Part shown: one piece after another, positions 41,182 through 48,622 of the stretch
Layout: every line of letters starts with the position of its first letter
Position numbering within the stretch: position 1 is the first letter of the stretch
NCBI GenBank assembly: GCA_003554845.1
Contig: PWHK01000012.1
Location: forward strand, 1 to 51,863
Direction: 5' to 3'
From: Candidatus Aenigmatarchaeota archaeon
GTDB lineage: Archaea > Aenigmatarchaeota > Aenigmatarchaeia > PWEA01
Length of the DNA stretch: 51,863 nucleotides
The notes under the pieces: model-generated
Databases searched by the model: none
Told to the model about the DNA's origin: nothing
What the model saw: the letters and a program-made list of their open reading frames with translations, nothing else
Made by a program: the position numbers and the translations under genes

Positions 41182-41894
41182 AGATAGAGGCAGAAATACA
41201 GTCAACACGGAAAGAAACACATGATGTAAAGACTCTTGAACTTGTACCAGAAAGAAAAATAGACTTTGTGCCGGGACAGTACTGTCTTGTATCCATGGAT
41301 GTAGACGATGGATCGAAAGGGAGAAAACCATTTACCTTTGCCAGCCCACCTACGAGAGACCACGTCGAACTTACAATAAAAAGAATGGGTGATTTTACAG
41401 AGGCTCTACATAATCTCAAAAAAGGCGACAGGCTAATTCTGGATGGGCCAAGGGGAAATTCACTCAACTTCGATGAAAGCGTCGATAAGGATGTCGTTTT
41501 TCTTGCAGGAGGTTCTGGCATAACACCCTTTATTTCTGCAATAAGGTACGCCATAGACAAAGACCTTTCGAATACAATGACGTTGATTTTCAGTAACAGG
41601 ACTAAAAAAGATATAATATACAGGGAAGAACTGAAGGGGATAGACAGAAAAGAAAACATGGATGTAATCAACACACTTACCGATTCCTGGCCCGAAGACT
41701 GGGATGAAGAAACAGGTCTTATAGACGGAGATATGTTAAAAAAGTATGTAGAACATCTCGGAAAAAAACTGTGGTATATATGTGGTCCTCCGCCTATGAT
41801 AGATTCATTGGAGAAGATACTAATGGAGGAAAAAATCCCAGAGGAAAACATAAGGTATGAAAAATGGATGATTCCTGGCAAGGGAACTGAATAG
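41178..41894 (+). CDS. Ferredoxin-NAD(P)+ reductase-like flavoprotein
   Basis: An FAD-binding FR-type domain with GQYCLVSMDV and the RKPFTFASPP flavin motif, then an NAD(P)-binding domain with GDRLILDGPRGN, FLAGGSGITPFISAIRY and CGPPPMIDSLEKIL. 238 residues is the length of small archaeal FNR-type reductases. TTG 41178 is the start that overlaps the stop of the rubredoxin-like gene; no better start lies near. With its neighbour it forms a two-gene redox unit, possibly for oxygen or peroxide detoxification. The electron donor is unknown. Confidence 0.87.
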   Translation: MKIEAEIQSTRKETHDVKTLELVPERKIDFVPGQYCLVSMDVDDGSKGRKPFTFASPPTRDHVELTIKRMGDFTEALHNLKKGDRLILDGPRGNSLNFDESVDKDVVFLAGGSGITPFISAIRYAIDKDLSNTMTLIFSNRTKKDIIYREELKGIDRKENMDVINTLTDSWPEDWDEETGLIDGDMLKKYVEHLGKKLWYICGPPPMIDSLEKILMEEKIPEENIRYEKWMIPGKGTE

Positions 41895-41952
41895 TATCAA
41901 ATATAAAAAATTTACGCACAAATACAATACAGTGCTTTGAAGTGTGGTTACA

Positions 41953-42222
41953 ATGGATATAGAAAGTTGCATAGAAGAGGAGAAAATAGGTAAAAATCTC
42001 AAGGATAAACTCAACGAAGAGGGCTTTGTTCCTCTTTTACCTATGGAAAGAAAGGGTCTGAAAGACCTCAAAGAAGAAATACCTGAAGGCTATAGAGTAG
42101 TTGACTGGGATGTCGAAGAAAATCCTGTATGCTCACAAGCAATGTACAAGGAAGAAGGCAGTAGTATATACTTTTTAGACAGATCCGGAAGTTATATCGG
42201 TAAAGCAGAAAACAACCAATGA
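41953..42222 (+). CDS. Hypothetical acidic protein, 89 aa
   Basis: Unrecognised. From ATG 41953 (a GTG at 41944 is possible) the protein is acidic with a helical N-terminal half (CIEEEKIGKNLKDKLNEEG) and a short strand-rich tail ending AENNQ. TATA-like AAATATAAAAAATT lies about 45-55 bases upstream. The stop is directly adjacent to the stop of the convergent small gene at 42223. Confidence 0.5.
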   Translation: MDIESCIEEEKIGKNLKDKLNEEGFVPLLPMERKGLKDLKEEIPEGYRVVDWDVEENPVCSQAMYKEEGSSIYFLDRSGSYIGKAENNQ

Positions 42223-42345
42223 TTACTCTTCTTTATGTCTGTCCTCATATTCCGCAAAGATATCCCCATAGAAGTCGAGGGTCGACTGTAAGGTTCCGTT
42301 GGAATACAGTTTTCCTCTATAGGAATCGCTCTTTCCATCAGACAT
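42223..42345 (-). CDS. Small protein downstream of the MBL gene, 40 aa
   Basis: The frame from ATG 42345 reads MSDGKSDSYRGKLYSNGTL and a short acidic helix to TAA. It begins 8 bases after the MBL hydrolase gene on the same strand, so it is likely translated from the same transcript. Composition and position support a real small gene; the family is unknown. The stop touches the stop of the convergent gene. Confidence 0.55.
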   Translation of the reverse strand: MSDGKSDSYRGKLYSNGTLQSTLDFYGDIFAEYEDRHKEE

Positions 42346-42353
42346 TTTTCCAC

Positions 42354-42998
42354 TTACTGTATCTGTGAAATTATATTTTCTATAGCTCCATCATCGTAGA
42401 TGTTTTCCTTGGAAGCAGGTGTCCCGTGTCCTGGAAGCAGTACCGAAATATCACCAAACTCCTTTATTCTTCTGAGAGACTCTTTTATCTTCTTTTCATC
42501 TCCACCTGGTATATCGGTTCTTCCAAAACCATCTGTAAATATAAGATCACCCGACAGAAGTACACCCTTTTCACTATCCCAGAGAACTATGGAACCGGGT
42601 GAATGACCTGGTGTATGCAAAACCTCAAATGTGTAGTTGGATGTTTTTATCTTATCATTTTCTTCGAGTCTTTCGTCGATATCAGGACTCACAAAGTCGC
42701 CCTCAAAGGCCTCGGAGATGCTTGTCTTTTCTGTTATCTCAGCCTCGCTGTGTGCAAGCACCTCGGCACCGAGCTTCTTTTTGAACTCGTTTGTGGCACC
42801 TGTATGGTCAAAGTGCTCATGGGTAAGAACTATCTTTTCTATACCTTTTTTGTCGACGTCAAATCTTTCCATCTGTTCAAGTGTTTGCTCAACAAAGGAA
42901 CCTGTACCTGTATCGACGAGAACCTCGTTGTCAACGCAATAGACGTTTGAGTCCATTCCGGCTCCGTTGAGCAGTAGTATATTTTCTGCTATTTTCAT
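42354..42998 (-). CDS. Metallo-beta-lactamase-fold hydrolase (glyoxalase II-like)
   Basis: A 214-residue MBL protein with the zinc motif VLTHEHFDHTGAT (H60, H62, D64, H65), then LHTPGHSPGSIVLW and the later ligand in SGDLIFTDGFGR and LLPGHGTPASK. It is the plain single-domain form seen in glyoxalase II and many unspecified hydrolases; the substrate is not known. A TATA box (TTTAAATC) lies about 25 bases before ATG 42998. A 40-residue gene follows in the same transcript. Confidence 0.85.
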   Translation of the reverse strand: MKIAENILLLNGAGMDSNVYCVDNEVLVDTGTGSFVEQTLEQMERFDVDKKGIEKIVLTHEHFDHTGATNEFKKKLGAEVLAHSEAEITEKTSISEAFEGDFVSPDIDERLEENDKIKTSNYTFEVLHTPGHSPGSIVLWDSEKGVLLSGDLIFTDGFGRTDIPGGDEKKIKESLRRIKEFGDISVLLPGHGTPASKENIYDDGAIENIISQIQ

Positions 42999-43100
42999 AA
43001 ATTACTATTCTTTGATAAAGATTTAAATAGGTTGAATATGTTTCATCGGGCTGGAATATCTAAAAAATTTAAACCATGGCATCTAACTATACACAGTCAT

Positions 43101-43610
43101 ATGGATTTAGAAAAACTGGATGAAGAAGTACTCATGAATATGAAGCCCGCCAGAAGGCGATTTACGAAACAGTATGTTGCTGCCTTTATTTGGGTTTTAG
43201 TGAGTGTCTTTGTTCTATACAGCGGTTGGGCAATACCACTACAGGGACAGCTGCCGCGCCCCGATCTACTTGTATCTGCCTTTTTCTTCTCTGCATCTTT
43301 CATATTTTTCATCTACGCAGAAGCAAGAAGAGCTGTAGAGCACTATATAATAACCGACAATGCAGTCTACGAGGACATAGGAATTTTCACCGACCGGCAT
43401 ACAAATCTCCCCTTCATGAAGCTACAAAGATGTGGGATTCACAGACCCTTTATGGAAAAGATCATGGGAATAGGCGATGTCAGAGTCGATGCAGGCAGAG
43501 ACTTCTTTATAATAAAAGGTGTTGCAAACGCCGATGAAGTAGAGAGACTCATAGAAAAGAGGATGAGGGAAGTAATGAGCGGTGGCAACGTGGGTGCTCT
43601 GCACCAATGA
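43101..43610 (+). CDS. Membrane protein with a bacterial-type PH domain (YdbS-like)
   Basis: Two membrane helices (YVAAFIWVLVSVFVLYSGWA and LVSAFFFSASFIFFIYAE) are followed by a bPH2-like domain: HYIITDNAVYEDIGIF, LQRCGIHRPFMEKIMGIGDV and the last strand DFFIIKGVANADEVERLI. This is the YdbS arrangement. I start at ATG 43101; the frame is open to 43032, but the TATA-like AAATTTAAAC at 43065-43074 puts the transcript start after that. The role is unknown. The stop is one base from that of the convergent gene. Confidence 0.72.
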   Translation: MDLEKLDEEVLMNMKPARRRFTKQYVAAFIWVLVSVFVLYSGWAIPLQGQLPRPDLLVSAFFFSASFIFFIYAEARRAVEHYIITDNAVYEDIGIFTDRHTNLPFMKLQRCGIHRPFMEKIMGIGDVRVDAGRDFFIIKGVANADEVERLIEKRMREVMSGGNVGALHQ

Positions 43611-43611
43611 T

Positions 43612-43833
43612 CTATTCTTCCATATTCATATGATCGGAAACCAACTTCTCCTCTTCGTTTTCACTTAACCGTAGAAGTACCAAGGCAGAAACTATACAAA
43701 AAACCGCTGTTAGTGAGGCTGATATCCATATCGAAACTAATTGGAAGTCAGGTACAAATATATTCAACAGCAGCGAATAAACTGAAAGTGTCAGTGGTAT
43801 CGCAAGTGCGAAGAAACCCTTGGGTCCAATCAT
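43612..43833 (-). CDS. Small membrane protein, 73 aa, two membrane helices
   Basis: From ATG 43833 the protein reads MIGPKGFFALAIPLTLSVYS (helix 1), then VSIWISASLTAVFCIVSALVL (helix 2) and an acidic tail. A TATA-like GATTTTTATTTG at about 43858-43869, inside the 3' end of the upstream gene, supports this start; a longer frame opens at 43908 but overlaps that gene. Unrecognised family. Confidence 0.55.
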   Translation of the reverse strand: MIGPKGFFALAIPLTLSVYSLLLNIFVPDFQLVSIWISASLTAVFCIVSALVLLRLSENEEEKLVSDHMNMEE

Positions 43834-43864
43834 ACAGAAGACTTTACCACGAGCAAATAAAAAT

Positions 43865-44983
43865 CTATTCCTTGGGATACCCTCCCTTGAGTCTACCATA
43901 GACAGCATCTTTCACGTACTCCAGAAACTCCTGTATAGGCTCCCTGTAGTTTAATCTTGAGGTCTTTGTATCTTTGGAGAACTCTCTTTTTGTTTTAGAT
44001 ACACTGCTTCCTGTCTCGAGACCTCCCTTCATCTGATCCACGTAGGAATCAAGTTCTTTCAACCAGGGATCTGTAGTTATAGGTTCCTTTTTGCTGTTCT
44101 TTTTCTTTCCGAACTCAAAGTCTGGAACTTCATCGAGATTGAAATAACTGGTATAAACTTCAAAGTGATCCTTCCATATAGACTCGTCGTATTCTACATC
44201 ATCATTACGTATAAGATCAGCGGCATACTCCGCTAGCTCCTCGCCCTTCCTGGCCCTATCAAAGAGAACCCTTCTCCTGGGGTCGTCCTCAGATCCAAGA
44301 ACTGCCTTCATGTATTTATCGGCTTCAAATGGATCGACCGACCATACACAGTTGTTTCTCTTTTTCAGAACAAGCTCCGTTTCCAGTCCTATCTCTCCAT
44401 TTTTTCTGTATATTCTATAGAGTATGTCCCTTTCATCTCTTTTTGATTCAGGATCAACTCCCTTTAACGACCAGAAAAAAACACCCTTCTCCTCTTTTCT
44501 TATCCTATCTTCGTTCCATTCCTCCAGGTCTTCGTCGTGTCTATCCGCATGCTTCATAAGTAACCCAGGAAGACCAGAGAAAACATCATAGTCGTATTTG
44601 GTATCCGGGGCAGTTATCCTTTCCTTTGATCTAAATCTGTAAAGTCTGTCCCAATCATCTCCGTAGTATTTCTCTCCCATATTTTCTATGGCATGTTTGA
44701 TTTTTTCATTCGGCTCTTTTGTTGTTACAGCGGCCTCGAGACCTCTTTCGGTTTCAACCCTTGTTCTGTAAAGTTTCTTTTTTCCCTTGCCTTCCAGATT
44801 GTGGACTATAGCCTGTCTTAGCATCCTCGAGCTTATCTTGTTGAAGCTACCGCGGAGCATTCTGAGCGGCATACCTTCAAATCCATCGTTCTCTGTAATC
44901 TCTACAACCGGTATTATATGTTCTGCAAGATTTTTGACGCTCTCCTCTTTGATAGCAGATCCATCTCTCTTCAAACAAAACAC
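43865..44983 (-). CDS. Hypothetical protein, 372 aa, third gene of the RecB-like nuclease operon
   Basis: Unrecognised. The protein is soluble and highly charged. Its N-terminal 85 residues look like a helical DNA-binding region (VKNLAEHIIPVVEITEN, SRMLRQAIVHNL, a basic wing KKKLYRTRVETERGLEAAV), which has the feel of a winged helix. The centre is helix-rich and acidic; a lysine-rich segment (FEFGKKKNSKKEP) and a C-terminal helix end it. It overlaps the stop of the nuclease gene by 13 bases and is thus co-translated with it. The combination suggests it works with that nuclease on DNA or RNA; defence or repair are both possible. Confidence 0.6.
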   Translation of the reverse strand: MFCLKRDGSAIKEESVKNLAEHIIPVVEITENDGFEGMPLRMLRGSFNKISSRMLRQAIVHNLEGKGKKKLYRTRVETERGLEAAVTTKEPNEKIKHAIENMGEKYYGDDWDRLYRFRSKERITAPDTKYDYDVFSGLPGLLMKHADRHDEDLEEWNEDRIRKEEKGVFFWSLKGVDPESKRDERDILYRIYRKNGEIGLETELVLKKRNNCVWSVDPFEADKYMKAVLGSEDDPRRRVLFDRARKGEELAEYAADLIRNDDVEYDESIWKDHFEVYTSYFNLDEVPDFEFGKKKNSKKEPITTDPWLKELDSYVDQMKGGLETGSSVSKTKREFSKDTKTSRLNYREPIQEFLEYVKDAVYGRLKGGYPKE

Positions 44984-45777
44984 CCCACATCCCTGAAAAG
45001 CCTTCGGCCGTAGTCAAAAAGCTCTTCGAGATATAACCTGTCATCTTCTGTAAGATCTACCTCAATCTCCTGATCTCTTTTCAAACCGAAGTTGATTATT
45101 TTACATTCGACATCCTTTTCAGGATAAAATCTATCGACAAGATAGGCATTTCCCATGGTCTGTAGAACATGGTCTCTCCTAAGTTCATCGACTACCTTTA
45201 TCTCTCTGAGAACTGTATTCGCACCCTCTAGAAAAACATCGGACTTGCCCACAAGGTTTCCATCGGAAAGTCTCTTTTCGGTTTCAATCCCTGGCACCTC
45301 AACGGAAAAATCCTCGGCAGCATCAGGGCCTTCCACTTCAAGAAGAGATTTCACATAATTCTCTTCAAGAATCTTCCCGGAGGCCCTTCTACCATGTTCT
45401 TCTAGGTAGAATCCTATCATATGTCCCCGAATATTTTTCCTATCACCAAGAATACTCCCGTGTCTGCTGGAACTATAAGAAAGTATATCTTCGGCTAAAC
45501 TGCAGCATTCATTGGTAAACTCCTCTTCGTTGGAGCTCACAAGAGCCACATAAGGAGATACCTCGTAGAGATACTTTATGAATTCATGTGCAGCACACTT
45601 CTCATACTTATTGGGAACCAGTTTATCGGCATCTGGAATCCAGTCCTCATCCTCCCTTTCCTCGTTTTTTCTTCTGGAAGCACTTCCATTTAAAACATAA
45701 AGTATATCTTCCTCGGGATACCTGCCTTCCTTGATATCTTCCAGATAACCTAGTTGGGAAGCGTAAAAAAATGACAT
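44971..45777 (-). CDS. RecB-like PD-(D/E)XK nuclease, 268 aa
   Basis: The C-terminal half has the RecB/Cas4-type nuclease core: D180 in LVGKSDVFLEG, E192-x-K194 in VLREIKVVDEL, and Q206 with Y212 in VLQTMGNAYLV. H119 in IRGHMIGFYLEEHGRRASGK or H64 could be the upstream ligand. The four-cysteine iron-sulfur set of Cas4 is not clear, though several Cys are present (C61, C91, C92, C266). No CRISPR array or cas gene is nearby. It follows the 97-aa gene by 12 bases and overlaps the 372-aa gene, giving a three-gene operon of nuclease plus two unknowns. Confidence 0.7.
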   Translation of the reverse strand: MSFFYASQLGYLEDIKEGRYPEEDILYVLNGSASRRKNEEREDEDWIPDADKLVPNKYEKCAAHEFIKYLYEVSPYVALVSSNEEEFTNECCSLAEDILSYSSSRHGSILGDRKNIRGHMIGFYLEEHGRRASGKILEENYVKSLLEVEGPDAAEDFSVEVPGIETEKRLSDGNLVGKSDVFLEGANTVLREIKVVDELRRDHVLQTMGNAYLVDRFYPEKDVECKIINFGLKRDQEIEVDLTEDDRLYLEELFDYGRRLFRDVGCFV

Positions 45778-45789
45778 ATACCAACGCCT

Positions 45790-46083
45790 CTACTCAAGAG
45801 AGTAAATATCCCCTATATTTTTGAAAAAGAACCTTCTTGTATCGTTGTCCTTGTACTGCGATAGTTCACCATCGATCAGTACATCGACACCTTCTCTTAT
45901 ATCCTTTTCAAACAAACTGTTTAGATCTTCTACCTCAAACTCATTGAGATCTGGCAACTCAGCCGAGGTCATTTCGTCGCTGTTAAGATAGAACTTTTCC
46001 TCTTGGTCGTCGTACCTGAGTATACCTCTAAAACATCCTTCCTTTCCTAAATAGTCTGATGATATCGTCTTATATTCAACCAT
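45790..46083 (-). CDS. Small protein with an OB-like strand pattern, first gene of the nuclease operon, 97 aa
   Basis: Not recognised with confidence. Strands separated by short loops (CFRGILRYDDQEEKFYL, GVDVLIDGELSQYKDN, RRFFFKNIGDIYSLE) resemble an OB-fold order, which would suit binding of single-stranded nucleic acid. It is acidic overall. A TATA-like AATATTTAAATTTTTAATTC lies about 22-30 bases before ATG 46083, so this gene heads the operon with the nuclease gene 12 bases downstream. OB-fold identity is inference from pattern. Confidence 0.55.
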   Translation of the reverse strand: MVEYKTISSDYLGKEGCFRGILRYDDQEEKFYLNSDEMTSAELPDLNEFEVEDLNSLFEKDIREGVDVLIDGELSQYKDNDTRRFFFKNIGDIYSLE

Positions 46084-46170
46084 AAGGTTACTTGGAATTA
46101 AAAATTTAAATATTATGAAAATACGGACCCTGAATTAACATTATAAAGGATCCATGTCGTTTAACTTAAT

Positions 46171-46608
46171 ATGGATAAAAGTATCTCCAAAAGGATGATA
46201 GATGACATGGAGGCCTTCTTCGGTATCATGGAGCAGGAAGGATTCGATTGTTGCGAGGTTCCTATAGTAGACTACTACAGAATTGGTAAGATTCTACAGG
46301 AAAAAACAGATGGTCAGATATTCGAATACATGGAAGATGTAGACATCGAAGAAATACAAAGAGTTGAAGAAAGTACATACACACTGAACGATGAATTCGA
46401 TGAGTTCTACGGCAACAAGAATCTACAGAAACCGCTCAAATATATACTGGAACACAGTAAAGGACCCCATATAACGGATGGAGGCAATCCGGAGGATGGG
46501 AACAGGAGACTGTGTATATACAAACCGAAGTCTAGGATACCAGAAGAACACAGAGAATACGCAGAGGACATAAAGAAAGCCATAGAAGAAGAGCTGTCTC
46601 TTGTATAA
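46171..46608 (+). CDS. Hypothetical acidic protein, 145 aa
   Basis: Unrecognised. The N-terminus is helical (SKRMIDDMEAFFGIMEQEG), then EVPIVDYYRIGKIL, and the C-terminus a basic-acidic helix. No motif is evident. TATA-like ATTATAAAG lies about 25 bases before ATG 46171. It is divergent from the nuclease operon and could be its partner or regulator, but nothing in the sequence shows DNA binding. The gene ends in a short hairpin that contains its stop. Confidence 0.55.
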   Translation: MDKSISKRMIDDMEAFFGIMEQEGFDCCEVPIVDYYRIGKILQEKTDGQIFEYMEDVDIEEIQRVEESTYTLNDEFDEFYGNKNLQKPLKYILEHSKGPHITDGGNPEDGNRRLCIYKPKSRIPEEHREYAEDIKKAIEEELSLV

Positions 46609-46614
46609 ACAAGA
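46599..46614. terminator. Short hairpin containing the stop codon, between convergent genes
   Basis: TCTTGT (46599-46604) pairs with ACAAGA (46609-46614) around ATAA; the stop TAA (46606-46608) is in the loop. It could end both the plus-strand 46171 gene and the minus-strand 46630 gene. The T run is weak. Confidence 0.35.
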
Positions 46615-46629
46615 AAACATGTGTACATG

Positions 46630-46797
46630 TCAGAGACTTCTGTATCCTATATCTGCCTCTCTGACAGAAATCTTTCTTTTTGATGTGTAAGAAGGAATAG
46701 TACTGTGGTCTCCGTTTTCTGAAACTTCCATTTCTGGTCGGTTCAATGAAACTATCTTTATTTCGTTTTCGTAATCTTCGCATGTGTTTTCATACAT
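46630..46797 (-). CDS. Small protein, 55 aa
   Basis: From ATG 46797 the frame reads MYENTCEDYENEIKIVSLN, PEMEVSENGDHSTIPSYT and a basic end SKRKISVREADIGYRSL. A GGTGAT site lies 3 bases before the ATG and TATA-like CCTTTAAATAG about 35 bases upstream, so expression signals are good. The family is unknown. Confidence 0.6.
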   Translation of the reverse strand: MYENTCEDYENEIKIVSLNRPEMEVSENGDHSTIPSYTSKRKISVREADIGYRSL

Positions 46798-46881
46798 TTT
46801 ATCACCAAGTAGTAATTACCATTCCTACTATTTAAAGGTTTAGTTTATTTATTACTGTTGAGTAGTATATACCCAGTAGAA

Positions 46882-47892
46882 CTAAACCGCCCTTGCAAGA
46901 TACAAGTTGTGTTTGCTCTTAAGTATTTCTACAGTAACCTTCTCTCCAACAGGTATATCCTTTCCATTTAAAATAGTTATGGTTCTGTGGTTTGCAACTC
47001 CAAGCTTCTGTCCAGGATTCCAGCCAGGGGCCATTACCTTGACTCCTGTCTTCTCCCTTCTTCTGAATACCCTCGGAAGTGAAAACCCCACCTTATATAT
47101 ACCAAAATCCTCCGGACCCAGTTTCAGATTTATGTTGTACTTTTCTTCGATATCCTCCAGTTTAGAGTAAAATCTTCTCCAGGGTATCTCTCCATAATCA
47201 TCGACCTTCCTTCCGTTTTTATGCTCTCTGTATTTCTGTATACCAAGGGCCGGCCATTTTTCACCGACGCCTATATCAATCACGTACTCTACAATATCTT
47301 CTATCCCTTTGTCGTTAAATCCATCGATCCAAACAGGCGCAATCAGAAGATCTATCTTACTATCTGCTATCCTTTTTGCATTTTCCAGAACCCTACTGAG
47401 ATCGTACATATCGGTACCGGCCATAAACTTCGCCTTATCACTGTCCATTGTGTTTATAGTGAGGTTTATTCTACTCAGTCCTGCTTCTTCTAGGTCCCCT
47501 ATCATATCCCTGTCCAGAAGCAGTCCGTTGGTCTGCATGGAAACTGTTTCTACTCCTTCCATAGACGAAAGTCTTTCCACAAGTTCAACCATCCTTGGAT
47601 AGAGCAATGGTTCTCCACAGCCGTCTATGTGCATCTCTATATCGTCGCAGTTTTTTCTCGCCACCATTGCTCCTGCATACTCTACCAAATAGTCAAGGGA
47701 AACCTCGTACCTTGCTTGTTTATTTCCAACAGGACCTTCGTCCACAGAACAGAAAGGACAGGACAGATTGCAACCGGAAACAGGTCTTATCTGCAGGAGA
47801 TTTGTACCTCTATCAACTATACCAAAGGTCAGCGCACCGGTCAAGGGAAGATCTACATCTTCTCCTACTCTAACTATTTCTCCACTTTCCAT
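46882..47892 (-). CDS. Radical SAM protein with C-terminal TRAM domain (COG2100-like)
   Basis: The radical SAM motif is SGCNLSCPFCSVDEG, followed by MHIDGCGEPLLYP and the SAM-binding TNGLLLDRDM and LTINTMD strands. The last 65 residues read GKDIPVGEKVTVEILKSKHN, a TRAM RNA-binding domain as seen in tRNA-modifying methylthiotransferases. Archaeal proteins of this type are uncharacterised; an RNA substrate is the best inference. TATA-like CTTTAAATC lies about 25-30 bases before ATG 47892. 336 residues. It is the second radical SAM gene in the window besides taw1. Confidence 0.85.
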   Translation of the reverse strand: MESGEIVRVGEDVDLPLTGALTFGIVDRGTNLLQIRPVSGCNLSCPFCSVDEGPVGNKQARYEVSLDYLVEYAGAMVARKNCDDIEMHIDGCGEPLLYPRMVELVERLSSMEGVETVSMQTNGLLLDRDMIGDLEEAGLSRINLTINTMDSDKAKFMAGTDMYDLSRVLENAKRIADSKIDLLIAPVWIDGFNDKGIEDIVEYVIDIGVGEKWPALGIQKYREHKNGRKVDDYGEIPWRRFYSKLEDIEEKYNINLKLGPEDFGIYKVGFSLPRVFRRREKTGVKVMAPGWNPGQKLGVANHRTITILNGKDIPVGEKVTVEILKSKHNLYLARAV

Positions 47893-47944
47893 AGAACTAA
47901 CTGTCAGACCAAATGATTTAAAGAAGTGGGTTCTGTAAAATATA

Positions 47945-48561
47945 TCAACAGACGGTTTCTATTAAACCTTCTCCGTAAGAATCTATTTCATCCGACTCAA
48001 GAAACCTGTATATCTCATCCCTCACATGCCTCATATCTCCATGGAAGCATCAACAACCTTAAGATCTGCATCTTCTATATCAGGAAGTATATCCTGGTAT
48101 GATTCATAAAGCATATGGAGAAAGTCTCCGTTCATAACTCTTCCACCGTCACAATATTCCCTTTTCATTGATGTTTGAGGTTCTACCATAAAGGCAACTA
48201 CATTATCCTCCAGATTAGTAAACTGCTTCACATATTCTTTGTGTATATCTCTCTTTTCCTTGGATATCTTACCCTTTCTGTAGAGAACATCGTCGAATGC
48301 TATACGATCGTATATACCTCTATCAACAAAGAGATAGTCGAGATCGTCCCTTAGATGCTGTTCCATAATCTTATTGGCTGTTTCGTGGAAGCACCATGCA
48401 TTATATTTGAAATGATCGTCCTTATCAAGAGGTGACTTCATTGCACTTTCTGCGACGGAACCCACCTTATATCCATTGTTGTCTTCAAGAATATCTTCTA
48501 CGAGACTGATCTGCGTTGTCTTACCTGTTTTCGGCATCCCCATAAACTCTACTGTGATCAT
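47945..48561 (-). CDS. P-loop kinase (thymidylate-kinase-like) with a frameshift near the C-terminus
   Basis: The main frame from ATG 48561 (48031-48561, 176 aa) has a Walker A GMPKTGKTT at 8-16, then YLFVDRGIYDRIAFD (the DRG/LID region) and ends KVVDASMEI with TGA at 48031-48033. The shifted frame starting one base on reads MRHVRDEIYRFLESDE, a typical final helix, and runs to TGA at 47945-47947. Restoring one base would give a protein of about 205 residues, the usual size for thymidylate-kinase-like P-loop enzymes. An overlapping ATG (ATATGAGG) could instead allow re-initiation. TATA-like GATATATAAGTT lies about 25 bases before the ATG. Substrate is unknown. Confidence 0.65.
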
Positions 48562-48622
48562 AAAACAAAGTTGTACAAAAAAACTTATATATCTTCAGCG
48601 ACTCTACCAGGTGATCTAAATC

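Noticed and set aside
41111-41881. A 256-codon minus-strand open frame
   Set aside because: It mirrors the flavin reductase gene on the plus strand, which has strong motifs; the antisense product is not protein-like.
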